Virus record (IMG/VR): IMGVR_UViG_3300010149_000001
Span: 1-64,000 of that record
Source: a virus
Length of the DNA stretch: 64,000 nt
Direction: 5' to 3' (one strand)
Shown: positions 41,194-49,645 of the stretch, one piece after another
Layout of the letters: every line of letters starts with the position of its first letter
Position numbering within the stretch: position 1 is the stretch's first letter
Notes under the pieces: model-generated
What the model saw: the letters and a program-made list of their open reading frames with translations, nothing else
Told to the model about the DNA's origin: nothing
The model's database searches: none
Position numbers and translations under genes: made by a program

Positions 41194-42735
41194 ATGTCGG
41201 ATGGAGGGGGTCAAGCACTCACCAGAGAACAGGCCAGAGAGATTGCTCTCTATCCAGACCGCTGGGCGCAGTATTTCAGAACCATCGAAGGCAAGCCATT
41301 CTTGCTTCACCAGAGGCCATATCTGACTGAGGTTTATCGGCACTTTGGGGCTTTACAGAAAAACGATACAACCAAAATTATCGTGCTGAAATGCTCACGC
41401 AAGGTCGAAAAGACTGAGACCATCTGCAACCTCCTTCTGTATGGCTTGCTGAACATTCCATACTTCAATGCCGTCTATACCGCCCCCAGACAGCCACAGG
41501 TGTCCAGATTCGTTGAGGAACGGTTCAATGGGGCGATGATGTCATCCGTCAACAATGGATGCCTTCTAAAGCAACGAATCAAGACATCTGTGAGTCATCA
41601 GACATTCGATGTCGGTGCTAAATCTCTGAACCACTTCTATGCTTACTCAAATTGGGGAGATGCACATGGATTGCTGGGTATTGCCGCCGATATGTGTTGC
41701 ATTGATGAATATCAAGACTCAGACCCAGATGTTCTGCCGATGTTGATTGAGATGCTCACTCAATCTGACTACAAGGTCGTGCTGGTTTCTGGAACTGCTC
41801 GTGAGCAAGGTTCTGAGTTCTGGAGGCTCTGGGAGTCCAGCACCAAAGGCGAGTGGGACATGGAGGGTGAACAATGGATTCATCAGTCTGGACACGCTAC
41901 ACAGGTTCAGAACATCATTGGGTATCACATCACCCAAGTCATGCACCCAGATGTCTCAGCAGACGACATAATCCAGAAGCGAGGAACATACACTCCACGC
42001 AGATTCCAGAATGAAGTGATGGGCGAGTTCTTTGCTGGTTCAGCGAAACCACTCACACTCGATGTTGCTCTGGCCTGTATTGATGCCGATATGTCTCCAA
42101 CCACATCTCTGGCGATTCCAGAATCCTCCGTCATGGGAATTGATTGGGGAATGACAACGACAATCGTGATTCTCAGTTCTGATGGCAAGACGATATTGAA
42201 TGCGATACGGGTTGAGTCCAGAGGCGACGATGACATGGATGAAGTCGGCATCATCAAGGATTTGATTCTGAGATACAATTCAACAAAGGTCGTCTGTGAT
42301 ATTGGATATGGTGCGAGACAGGTCAAGGAACTGATGCGTGAGTTTGGCGACAGGATTGCTTCTTGCTACTATTCCAGCCGCCCTATGACACCGTATGAGT
42401 TCAAGCGCAGGGACAACAACAGGAACATCATCAACATGGCTGTGGTGGACAGGACAACCTATGTCGAAAAGACTCTGGAGGCCATCAAGAACAAAGAGTT
42501 CAAACTGCCGTTCAAGGGCAGGGAATTGGAGTGGGTTTTGCACGAGTGGTGCGCTCTGAACAGTTCTGTCGAGGATGACATGAAGTCTGGCCGTCAACGA
42601 CGCTCACAGGCTCTGACCAAGTATGGCAGAGATGGTGATGACCACGCATTCCACGCCTTGCTATACGCTACGCTCGCACTCGACATGCACGACGAGGGTG
42701 GCGGTCTGCCAACCATGCGAACCTTTGGTGCTTGA
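41194..42735 (+). CDS. terL: terminase large subunit
   Basis: 513 residues. The ATPase part has VLKCSRKVEKTETICNLL (about 60-77) in the place of Walker A, with Glu where most terminases have Gly, and CCIDEYQD (about 168-175, Walker B with catalytic acid). The C-terminal RNase H-like nuclease shows VMGIDWGMTTTIVI (first Asp), VVCDIGYGARQV (second Asp) and GDDHAFHALLYATL (third Asp). This motor pumps DNA into the prohead. Its stop faces the stop of a minus-strand gene 1 nt away. Confidence 0.9.
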   Translation: MSDGGGQALTREQAREIALYPDRWAQYFRTIEGKPFLLHQRPYLTEVYRHFGALQKNDTTKIIVLKCSRKVEKTETICNLLLYGLLNIPYFNAVYTAPRQPQVSRFVEERFNGAMMSSVNNGCLLKQRIKTSVSHQTFDVGAKSLNHFYAYSNWGDAHGLLGIAADMCCIDEYQDSDPDVLPMLIEMLTQSDYKVVLVSGTAREQGSEFWRLWESSTKGEWDMEGEQWIHQSGHATQVQNIIGYHITQVMHPDVSADDIIQKRGTYTPRRFQNEVMGEFFAGSAKPLTLDVALACIDADMSPTTSLAIPESSVMGIDWGMTTTIVILSSDGKTILNAIRVESRGDDDMDEVGIIKDLILRYNSTKVVCDIGYGARQVKELMREFGDRIASCYYSSRPMTPYEFKRRDNNRNIINMAVVDRTTYVEKTLEAIKNKEFKLPFKGRELEWVLHEWCALNSSVEDDMKSGRQRRSQALTKYGRDGDDHAFHALLYATLALDMHDEGGGLPTMRTFGA

Positions 42736-42736
42736 A

Positions 42737-43000
42737 TCAGAACTCGTGTGAGAAGTCATCAGATGCGCCAACAGATGCGGCCATTGAGTATGTTCCAAAG
42801 GGCATGAAGTATTCCTCTGTGGTGTGTCCACAGGTGAATGACTTAACGCTTCTGCGAACTTCAACACCGTCAATAACTGTCCAGATGCTGGAGGCAGTTC
42901 TGCGTGTGATAGTGAAATACCAATGGCATTCTGAATCACAGATGGAGGTCGCTTTGTATGTGCATCCTTCGTTGAAGGTGAATGTTCCGTGTCGGCTCAT
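42737..43000 (-). CDS. minus-strand small protein of the shared regulon
   Basis: 87 residues from ATG at 43000, 29 nt after a TATA-like box on the minus strand. Residues begin MSRHGTFTFNEGCTYKATSI and include six cysteines or histidines without a clear zinc pattern. The promoter and start region (AAGGATATGAGCCGA) nearly copy those of 9838 and the minus genes at 56977 and 58017. The gene ends 1 nt from the terL stop. Function unknown. Confidence 0.6.
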   Translation of the reverse strand: MSRHGTFTFNEGCTYKATSICDSECHWYFTITRRTASSIWTVIDGVEVRRSVKSFTCGHTTEEYFMPFGTYSMAASVGASDDFSHEF

Positions 43001-43019
43001 ATCCTTCCGTGTGCATCCA

Positions 43020-43057
43020 CCCTTATCAATGTATCTCAATCTCAATGCTTTTGTTCC
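43020..43057 (-). promoter_or_regulatory. minus-strand promoter with 19-bp element, divergent from 43103
   Basis: On the minus strand GGAACAAAAGCATTGAGAT (43057-43039), 9-nt spacer, box TTGATAAGGG (43029-43020), 29 nt to ATG 43000. The same element lies upstream of the plus-strand gene. Confidence 0.7.
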
Positions 43058-43070
43058 CAATTCCAACACC

Positions 43071-43080
43071 GATTTAACCC
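43071..43080 (+). promoter_or_regulatory. TATA box for the DDGSC-repeat gene
   Basis: GATTTAACCC; 32 nt to ATG 43103. The element shared with the divergent minus gene is 14 nt upstream. Confidence 0.55.
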
Positions 43081-43102
43081 GCCGACATATTGAAGTCAAT
43101 AC

Positions 43103-44047
43103 ATGGGCGACAGCGATGTGGATTTAGCAGAACTCAGCGAGAAGGCAGAACTTCTGGCAGAAGCGACGGGGCGAGATAAATCAGATGTGATGGCAGACCT
43201 TCTGGATGATGGAATGTTGAATGAATCGAACAAACAAACGATGGGCATTCTGGACAAGGCCAATGAACAGGCTGTGAAGGCCAAAGCACTCTTGATGACA
43301 GTCTTGCCCATCATAGCCATTCTCTTGGGCGGAGGGGGTGCTGAGATGCTTGGAATCACCGACTTCATGGGCGACGACTCTGACGAGGATGATGACGACT
43401 ATTATGACCCATCGTGGGATATTGTTTGGGGATGCACCGCTTCTGATGCTGACAATTATGACCCATACGCCACAGATGATGATGACTCGTGCTATTGGTC
43501 TCCAGAACCAATCTATGGTTGCACCAATCCAGCGGCCATGAACTATGATTCAGAGGCCACAGATGACGATGGTTCTTGCGAGCCTCGACACGAAGGTTGC
43601 ACAGACCCAGATGCTGAGAACTATGACGACGAGGCCAACGAGGATGACGGTTCGTGTGAATATCCACCAGAAGAACCAGAAGAACCAGAGTGCAACGGGA
43701 CAGCGACATTCTATGATGTTCAGACTGAATGGATTCTGGAGAACAACAACACCACCGCCAAATTGGAGATGAAGTGGGATGCAGATTGGTCGTGTGATGA
43801 AATCAAATATATCGAGGTGGATATGGTCATCACAAACGAATCTGGAAACATCTCTTGGTCGAAAATCGCCGCATATAATATCACATTCAATGAAGGCGCA
43901 TACATCACCATCTATTGGGACACAGATGTGAGCATGACTGATAACTACACTCTAAGGCTCTCTCTGTGGCATGAAACTGAGTCTGATGGGTGGCAGAACC
44001 CAGATAACAAAACAATCGCTCTGGGGCGACCAGAGGATGAAATCTGA
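43103..44047 (+). CDS. membrane-anchored protein with GCT-DDGSC repeats
   Basis: 314 residues. An acidic helical N-terminus (about 1-60) leads to a membrane helix ALLMTVLPIIAILLGGGG (about 61-78). Then come three repeats of about 25 residues: WGCTASDADNYDPYATDDDD, YGCTNPAAMNYDSEATDDDG and EGCTDPDAENYDDEANEDDG, each ending SC. This repeat type is common in marine cell-surface proteins. A beta-rich domain with NESGNISWSKIAAYNITF follows. It is probably a cell- or virion-surface protein in the terminase-portal interval. Confidence 0.65.
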   Translation: MGDSDVDLAELSEKAELLAEATGRDKSDVMADLLDDGMLNESNKQTMGILDKANEQAVKAKALLMTVLPIIAILLGGGGAEMLGITDFMGDDSDEDDDDYYDPSWDIVWGCTASDADNYDPYATDDDDSCYWSPEPIYGCTNPAAMNYDSEATDDDGSCEPRHEGCTDPDAENYDDEANEDDGSCEYPPEEPEEPECNGTATFYDVQTEWILENNNTTAKLEMKWDADWSCDEIKYIEVDMVITNESGNISWSKIAAYNITFNEGAYITIYWDTDVSMTDNYTLRLSLWHETESDGWQNPDNKTIALGRPEDEI

Positions 44048-44054
44048 GCGATTC

Positions 44055-44064
44055 TGTGATAAAC
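44055..44064 (+). promoter_or_regulatory. TATA box for the small membrane-protein operon
   Basis: TGTGATAAAC; about 31 nt to ATG 44087. Confidence 0.55.
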
Positions 44065-44086
44065 CCCCAAGTTCACCAGCAGGGTT

Positions 44087-44281
44087 ATGGAGACAGAAAC
44101 GCTGATTGCAGTTTTGACACTTGTTGCTATTCCCACCGCACTTTGGCTCAGAGAGCGATACGCCAGAATCATGGCTGACGGCAAGATAACCTTTGAAGAA
44201 GTCGTTGATGAAATCAAAGGAATCGCTGACAAAGCAGAAGAAGTCAAAGCAGATGTTGAACAAATCCTTGAAGAAGAGTGA
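44087..44281 (+). CDS. 64-residue membrane protein with acidic helix
   Basis: LIAVLTLVAIPTALWL (about 6-21) is a membrane helix; the rest is a charged helix (FEEVVDEIKGIADKAEEVKA). It heads an operon of three small membrane proteins between terminase and portal, a place where holin or spanin-like proteins occur in other viruses. Function not shown. Confidence 0.55.
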   Translation: METETLIAVLTLVAIPTALWLRERYARIMADGKITFEEVVDEIKGIADKAEEVKADVEQILEEE

Positions 44282-44286
44282 TTGAG

Positions 44287-44688
44287 ATGGGAAAGAATGA
44301 CAAGTCTGTCAATGACAGAATGATGATGCTGGTCGGAGTGCCTGTTGTTCTTGCATGGATGGCATTTGCTTGTCTGGTCATCTGGTCTGGTCTCCAAGAC
44401 GATAAGGTCATGAACAACATTGACGGCTATACAACGCTCATCGCTATCATCGGCGGACCCGCCCTTCTGATTCTGACATCTATTCTGGAACTCTGGAAGT
44501 CTGAGCAGAATCAAGAGATAACTTCGATGCCAGAACATTGGGCTGGTCAAGCGACGGCGGCTGAAAATGAAGCAGTTCATCTCAGAAGTCTGGCTGACCG
44601 CCAAGCAATTCACATTCAGAAACTTGAGGCAGAAGCCCAGAAGGTTGCACTTGGTCTTATTGAGACCGATACACATTCAGAAGAGTGA
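44287..44688 (+). CDS. two-helix membrane protein
   Basis: 133 residues from ATG 44287, preceded by GAGTGATTGAG that contains the previous stop. Two membrane helices: MMLVGVPVVLAWMAFACLVI (about 12-31) and IAIIGGPALLILTSIL (about 51-66). A long charged C-terminal helix follows. Two helices and a charged tail match class II holins in shape, but this is only a shape match. Confidence 0.5.
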   Translation: MGKNDKSVNDRMMMLVGVPVVLAWMAFACLVIWSGLQDDKVMNNIDGYTTLIAIIGGPALLILTSILELWKSEQNQEITSMPEHWAGQATAAENEAVHLRSLADRQAIHIQKLEAEAQKVALGLIETDTHSEE

Positions 44689-44693
44689 TTCAA

Positions 44694-44966
44694 ATGGCAA
44701 ATCAAGACGATGTTCACTTTCAATGGACTCAAGCAATTCATCGGGATTTAGCAAATCTCAGAGACAACCACCTCGCTCACATCGCTGATGACTTGACCAA
44801 TCTCAAACGAGATGTGGATGCACTCAAGTCAGATGTTGATGAACTCAAAGGCATCAAGGATGAAGCCCTTAGCATCCTTCGCAGATACTCTGGCAGAATA
44901 GTCGTGGGCATCCTCGTCGGTATCGGTGCGGCCACAGGCACACCCGTATTGATGGAGATGGTGTGA
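44694..44966 (+). CDS. coiled-coil protein with C-terminal membrane helix
   Basis: 90 residues. HIADDLTNLKRDVDALKSDV (about 26-45) is a heptad coiled coil, then VVGILVGIGAATGTPVLMEM is a C-terminal membrane helix. The coupling motif GAGTGATTCAAATG precedes it. It ends where the next GTG starts. Confidence 0.5.
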   Translation: MANQDDVHFQWTQAIHRDLANLRDNHLAHIADDLTNLKRDVDALKSDVDELKGIKDEALSILRRYSGRIVVGILVGIGAATGTPVLMEMV

Positions 44967-45125
44967 GTGGCGACTCATGTTGACACCAGCAAAGACATCA
45001 GACAACCAAAGTGTGATATTGAACAAATCGGATATGCTTGTTTGAGAAATCCAGACATAAGACTGTCTCAGTCCTGTTGGGTTTGCCTCGTGTATCAAGC
45101 GAAACAATGGGGGAGGCCATACTAA
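44967..45125 (+). CDS. 52-residue cysteine-containing peptide
   Basis: GTG 44967 follows the previous stop without a gap and TAA overlaps the next ATG (TAATG at 45123-45127). The product begins MATHVDTSKDIRQPKCDIEQ and includes CLRN and CWVC, four cysteines in all, a possible zinc site. Support is the tight overlap on both sides. Confidence 0.45.
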   Translation: MATHVDTSKDIRQPKCDIEQIGYACLRNPDIRLSQSCWVCLVYQAKQWGRPY

Positions 45126-45274
45126 TGCCACTCATGCTGGTCGCCTGTCAAGAGTGCAATCGCACCAAATGGTCAAGGTCTCCCAGACCCAAGTGCAACG
45201 CTGTGGATTGCTCAAGACGCTATGGCAACATGAAGGCAGTTCAGCCCCAGCCAGAGCCACCAGAATGGGCTTAA
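45125..45274 (+). CDS. 49-residue zinc-finger-like peptide
   Basis: MPLMLVACQECNRTKWSRSP then KCNAVDCSRRYG gives CxxC...CxxxxC, a likely zinc finger. It starts in a TAATG overlap and its stop codon is shared with the opposing minus gene inside a 14-bp palindrome. Confidence 0.45.
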   Translation: MPLMLVACQECNRTKWSRSPRPKCNAVDCSRRYGNMKAVQPQPEPPEWA

Positions 45275-45279
45275 GCCCA
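45266..45279. terminator. palindrome over two converging stop codons
   Basis: TGGGCTTAAGCCCA is a perfect 14-bp palindrome. The central TTAA holds the plus stop (45272-45274) and the minus stop (45273-45271), so it may end transcription in both directions. Confidence 0.5.
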
Positions 45280-45714
45280 CTCTTGCATCATGACCTTAAC
45301 GAATCGGTTGAATCGCTTGCGGCCTGTCTCGTTTTTCTTGTCTGCTGGTTTCCAATTGAATCCCAGACTGAACTGAGCAGATGTGCCACGAGTGCCATCA
45401 GAACTGACCCATTGGCCTTCTGAGATTCGGACAAACTTTGGGAACTGTGCAACAAACGCTTTGGTGTCAGCATCGTTATCAAAGTGAAAACTCAAGTTCA
45501 TGCTGAAACTTGGGGGAACTTGCCAATTGTCCCAATCTCCTTCTTCTGCTTGGACAAAGGTTTCTGCTTCTAATTCAGCGGCGTTGAATCTTGCTTCTGC
45601 ATCATCAAGGCATTCTGCGATAGTCTTGAACTGTGCGGCTTCGTGTTTGATTCCACAGCCTCCATAATAAGTTCCTTTCGATAGTGTGTTCCAATGCTCT
45701 CCTGTTGTCTGCAT
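45271..45714 (-). CDS. minus-strand hypothetical protein
   Basis: 147 residues from ATG at 45714, exactly 30 nt after a TTGATAAGGG box on the minus strand; a TTG at 45744 inside the box is rejected. The N-terminal half is helical and Glu/Ala-rich (AAELEAETFVQAEEGDWDNW). The C-terminal half is beta-like, ending KRFNRFVKVMMQEWA. Function unknown. Confidence 0.6.
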   Translation of the reverse strand: MQTTGEHWNTLSKGTYYGGCGIKHEAAQFKTIAECLDDAEARFNAAELEAETFVQAEEGDWDNWQVPPSFSMNLSFHFDNDADTKAFVAQFPKFVRISEGQWVSSDGTRGTSAQFSLGFNWKPADKKNETGRKRFNRFVKVMMQEWA

Positions 45715-45734
45715 GTGTTGAACCAATGGGTCTC

Positions 45735-45744
45735 CCCTTATCAA
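45735..45744 (-). promoter_or_regulatory. minus-strand TATA box
   Basis: TTGATAAGGG read on the minus strand; 30 nt to ATG 45714. Confidence 0.65.
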
Positions 45745-45940
45745 TGCTTCGATATTCCAATACTTTGATGTCTGAATAGGAATGTTCTTATACTACTACA
45801 CCCACCCATCAAATACCCCGCCAGACGGGTGATACCCCAAGACAAGCCCCCAGAAGTGCGATTGACGAATCCTGTCTCCGCTTCTGGACACGGCCTCTGG
45901 AATACGAGGGGAATGTCTGGCACTCATATTCCTCCCAAAG
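45745..45940 (+). other. gene-poor interval before the portal gene
   Basis: No supported gene. A plus-strand TTCTTATACT at about 45785 resembles a TATA box, but no start codon lies near +30. It may serve an untranslated RNA or be chance. Confidence 0.35.
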
Positions 45941-45950
45941 CAATTAAACC
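45941..45950 (+). promoter_or_regulatory. TATA box for the portal gene
   Basis: CAATTAAACC; 31 nt to ATG 45972. Confidence 0.55.
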
Positions 45951-45971
45951 ACAGATGCCCGTCATCACGCT

Positions 45972-48900
45972 ATGGCAGAGCGTAAGCGCACCTTCGCAGA
46001 CCGATTGCTGGGGCGCAACAGGTCAGCATCCCCAGCCGATGTGCAACGCTTAACCAAACTCATCAACGACCAACACCAACCAGAGATGGATTGGGATGGC
46101 AAGGCTCTGGCTTCAATGTCCAAAATCGGACAGGCCACCTCCGCATCGAAGGGCAAAACAGGTTCTGGCGGAACTCAAACTCAAGTATCATACAATCTGC
46201 TCAGAGACATCTCGCTCAAGTCTGAGGTTGTCAACGCTATCCTCAGACGATGTGTTGACGACATTCTGGGCAACGGATATTCATTCATTCTGGCAGAAGG
46301 CAAAGAGAGTGGAGACACGGCTCAATTGCAGAAACTCAAGGACTTCTTCAAGAATCCAAATCCAGATGACAACGGCAACGAGTGGATGGAATCACTCATC
46401 TATGACCTGTGCCTGTTTGGAGATGCGTATCTGGAACTCGATGGTTCAGATGACACCAACACAGATGGCAAAGGACAGTCGTGGACATACGGCGGCGAAC
46501 TCGCAAGTGTCTGGCCTATCCCAGCAGAGCAGATGACTTTGCTCGCTGGCAACCGCAGACCAGAGCCACCAGAGATGGCATACATGCAGAAACTCAACGG
46601 CGAGACCAGAAAGTTCAGCAAGGACAAGGTGATTCATATCTCCAAGTTCAAGCATGGTCGTGCATACGGGACTTCACCTCTGATTCCTCTGCTCAATGTG
46701 ATTGCTGGACACCTCAACCTGTCGAACTATCTGAATGAACTCTATACAGGAACTCTGCCCAAGACCATTCTCAATGTGGGCGACATCAGCAACGCTGAGA
46801 TGAAAGCCATGCTCGCACTTCTGGAACAGCAATTGACAGGTGGCAAATCGCCATTCGGTCTGGTCGCTGTGAACGGTGGAACAGGATTCAATATGCACAG
46901 GATTCTGGACTCGACCAGAGAAGGCGCACAGTTAGACCTGCTATACTACTATCGTGAAGAGATATGCGCTGTCTTTGGCATCCCACCGATGAAACTTGGC
47001 TGGGTTCAGACAGGCAAAATGTCCAACCCAGAATCTCAATTAGAGGCTTGGTATGATGTCATTGAATCATATCATAAGCGTGTTGAGGCAGTTCTCAACA
47101 ACCGACTTCTGCCACTCTTTGAAATCACCGATTGGGAGTTCAAGTTCACCACCATCCGACCCAGCAGGGACAAGGAGATTGCAGAGACTCGCAAGGCAGA
47201 AGCCAACGCTATCTCCAACCTCCGTCAAGAAGGTGTCATATCAATCAACGAGGCCAGAAGTATGCTTGGCTTTGAGCGTCTGTCTGAGCCAGAGGCAGAT
47301 GACCCGATGTTCCTATCACCCAAACTCGCCATCAACAAGGGCAAAGTGGAATCTGGTGTTGAGACTGAAATGTCAATTCCATCTCTTGCAGATTTGTTCC
47401 CATCTCCAGAATCACCATCTGATGAAGGCAAAGGTGCTGGTGAGCATCCAGATTGGCTCGATGAAATCCCGTTGGTTGAACTATCTGATGATATTCGCAC
47501 CGATATGCTTCAAACCAGAATGAAGAACTCAGACGAGTTTGAAGAAATTATCGCAGAATCAGAGGCAGTTCTGAAAGCAGTTTTTGAAGAAGGACAGGAA
47601 TCATTCGCATCTGCTGTCATCAAGGAACTCAACGAGATGTTCTCTGCTGGAGATGAAGCGGTTGAGATTCCAGATATTGACCTTGATATTCCTGTCAAGT
47701 CCTATGTCAGAAAGGCAACAATCAGTCTGGATGATATTGAATTGGCCGTTGGTGCTGTTGATGCAAACATCGGTCTGGCGATTGAATCTCAAGTGGCATC
47801 TGCTGAACTCACATTGGTCGGTGCGTATGAAGCATCACTCGCAACCACACTTGCACCCACAGGAATCTCTGCGGCTCTGATGTCTGACGATATTGCCGCC
47901 ATAGCCTTCTGGCGAAGTCGCTGGGTTCTGCCAGCCCTCAGAAGGACTCTTGGCTCTCACAGAGCGAACATCATTGACACCTTTGAGCGAATGGTGTCTG
48001 ATGGCGAATCGTGGCGATGGGCGAGAGCAGAGATGCGTTCTCTGATTGACCCAAGTGGCAAGCGTTATCCAGCATACTACTATGACCGAATCGCACGAAC
48101 TGAAACCAGACGAGTCGTTGAAAACTCTCACATCTCTGGAATGAGAAGGGCTGGATTCCAACATGTTCAGAGGCTGGTCGTTGTTGACGACACGACTGAC
48201 AGAGACTTATGCGCCCCGTATGAGGATGCAGTTTATCCGATTGCAGAATCCAAATCTGTGATTCCAGCACACCCGAATTGCCGATGCACATTTGTTGCGT
48301 ATGAGGGAACTCCAGAAACCGTTGTTCCATCTGACCAGATTCTGACACCCGTTATTGAGTTCAATATGAATGTAGTGAACAAGGCTGTGAGTTCTGCGGT
48401 GCGAGATGGGCTGGCAACCAAAGCCAAAGAGCATAATGAAAAAGTCAAAAATGCCAAGACCAAAAAGACCAGCACCAGAACTCTGATTGCTGTGTTTGAA
48501 AGAGGCGTTGGTGCATACAATACAAATCCATCATCGGTCAGACCAAGCGTCAGTTCACCAGAACAATGGGCGTATGCTCGTGTCAATTCATTCCTCTATT
48601 GTCTAAGAAACGGCAGGTATCGAAGCGGCAAGCACGATACTGATTTACTGCCCAAAGGACACCCACAGTCAACCAAGTCAGTCTCTAAGCGAGCATTGAC
48701 CAGAAAGGATTTGACTCCACCAGCAGGGGTCAAGAAAGCATGTGCAACAGGAATCAAACTCTTTGAGGATGGATATGGAGGCTCTGGACTTGAGGCCACG
48801 ACCATCCGTGAGGCCAGAAGCATTGTCAGAGGAACTCCAATCACAGTCGCCAAAGCCAGAAAAATGATTCGCTGGTGGGGTCGCAACGAGAGATTCCTCA

Positions 48901-49007
48901 CCTTCGACAAGGACACACCAGCATGGACAGCCGCCATGCTCTGGGGAGGTCGTGCTGGACTATCGTGGTCAAACAAACTCCAGAGAGCGTTGGAGGCAGA
49001 CGAATGA
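45972..49007 (+). CDS. portal protein fused to Mu-F-like domain and phage C-terminal domain
   Basis: 1011 residues, about twice the size of a plain portal. Residues 60-470 match phage portals (LLRDISLKSEVVNAILRRCV; VIHISKFKHGRAYGTSPLIP; ICAVFGIPPMKLGWVQTGKM). Residues 690-780 carry the Mu-F/SPP1 gp7 minor capsid motif: YYDRIARTETRRVVENSHIS and IPAHPNCRCTFVAYEGT with the HPNCRC signature. The last 110 residues (KARKMIRWWGRNERFL...AAMLWGGRAGLSWSNKLQRA) resemble a separate phage domain with a W-R-x2 and LWGG pattern. The fusion makes portal and head-interior protein one chain. Confidence 0.85.
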   Translation: MAERKRTFADRLLGRNRSASPADVQRLTKLINDQHQPEMDWDGKALASMSKIGQATSASKGKTGSGGTQTQVSYNLLRDISLKSEVVNAILRRCVDDILGNGYSFILAEGKESGDTAQLQKLKDFFKNPNPDDNGNEWMESLIYDLCLFGDAYLELDGSDDTNTDGKGQSWTYGGELASVWPIPAEQMTLLAGNRRPEPPEMAYMQKLNGETRKFSKDKVIHISKFKHGRAYGTSPLIPLLNVIAGHLNLSNYLNELYTGTLPKTILNVGDISNAEMKAMLALLEQQLTGGKSPFGLVAVNGGTGFNMHRILDSTREGAQLDLLYYYREEICAVFGIPPMKLGWVQTGKMSNPESQLEAWYDVIESYHKRVEAVLNNRLLPLFEITDWEFKFTTIRPSRDKEIAETRKAEANAISNLRQEGVISINEARSMLGFERLSEPEADDPMFLSPKLAINKGKVESGVETEMSIPSLADLFPSPESPSDEGKGAGEHPDWLDEIPLVELSDDIRTDMLQTRMKNSDEFEEIIAESEAVLKAVFEEGQESFASAVIKELNEMFSAGDEAVEIPDIDLDIPVKSYVRKATISLDDIELAVGAVDANIGLAIESQVASAELTLVGAYEASLATTLAPTGISAALMSDDIAAIAFWRSRWVLPALRRTLGSHRANIIDTFERMVSDGESWRWARAEMRSLIDPSGKRYPAYYYDRIARTETRRVVENSHISGMRRAGFQHVQRLVVVDDTTDRDLCAPYEDAVYPIAESKSVIPAHPNCRCTFVAYEGTPETVVPSDQILTPVIEFNMNVVNKAVSSAVRDGLATKAKEHNEKVKNAKTKKTSTRTLIAVFERGVGAYNTNPSSVRPSVSSPEQWAYARVNSFLYCLRNGRYRSGKHDTDLLPKGHPQSTKSVSKRALTRKDLTPPAGVKKACATGIKLFEDGYGGSGLEATTIREARSIVRGTPITVAKARKMIRWWGRNERFLTFDKDTPAWTAAMLWGGRAGLSWSNKLQRALEADE

Positions 49008-49414
49008 GCATGACCAACAACAACGCTCAGACTCGTGCCAATCTCATCAAGGCCAGAGCCGCATTCACACTCATGAAGAATGAAATGGTGCATACAACGA
49101 CACCAAAGAACTTGGACACCATCGCTCAGAGAATCCTCACAGATGCCAAGAGGAATGCACCCGTCAGAACAGGTGCGCTCAGAGCGTCTGGCCGTGTGAA
49201 GCGAGTTAATCAGTTCAGACGCAGAGTTCAATTCGGCGGTGCTGGAACAGGTGTTGACTATGCACAGGCTGTTGAGTTTGGAACAATCAACACCAGACCC
49301 AGACCATACCTTGAACCAGCGGTGATTAAGAATATCAAAAAGACTCCAGCAATTGTCAGACCATCCATTAGAAAGTGGTTGACTAAACTTGTTCTGCTGG
49401 GTTCATCGGATTGA
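49004..49414 (+). CDS. HK97 gp10-like head-tail/tail completion protein
   Basis: 136 residues; ATG 49004 overlaps the portal stop. DAKRNAPVRTGALRASGRVK (about 46-65) and YAQAVEFGTINTRPRPYLEP (about 86-105) are the classic HK97 gp10 signature. It fits with the connectors found further down. Placement between portal and protease is unusual; in many siphoviruses it follows the connectors. Confidence 0.8.
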   Translation: MSMTNNNAQTRANLIKARAAFTLMKNEMVHTTTPKNLDTIAQRILTDAKRNAPVRTGALRASGRVKRVNQFRRRVQFGGAGTGVDYAQAVEFGTINTRPRPYLEPAVIKNIKKTPAIVRPSIRKWLTKLVLLGSSD

Positions 49415-49431
49415 TGAATGGAATATGAGTG

Positions 49432-49607
49432 CCGACTATGGGATTGACCCTCGCCACCGACCTCTCGATGGTGAGTCATTAACTGTCTGGGGGCAAGAAC
49501 CCCATAGTCGGACAGGTTGCACAGTTTTCTCCTTCTGCTCGATTGCCCGACCCGCCCTTTTGGGGCGAAGGGTTCTTCCAGAGTATGCTCGACTGTGCGG
49601 CGGGCAA
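49432..49607 (+). ncRNA. candidate structured RNA between gp10-like and protease genes
   Basis: Two adjacent closed structures. The first is an 11-bp perfect stem CCGACTATGGG (49432-49442) with CCCATAGTCGG (49501-49511). The second is TTGCCCG (49543-49549) with CGGGCAA (49601-49607), which encloses CGCCC-TTTTG-GGGCG (49553-49567) and GAAG-GGTT-CTTC (about 49568-49579). Reading frames through it exist but look unlike protein and have no promoter or ribosome-binding site. It could be an untranslated RNA or a structured 5' region. Confidence 0.45.
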
Positions 49608-49645
49608 ACCAGACGAGTCGCTACCCATATATCAATGTATCGTCA

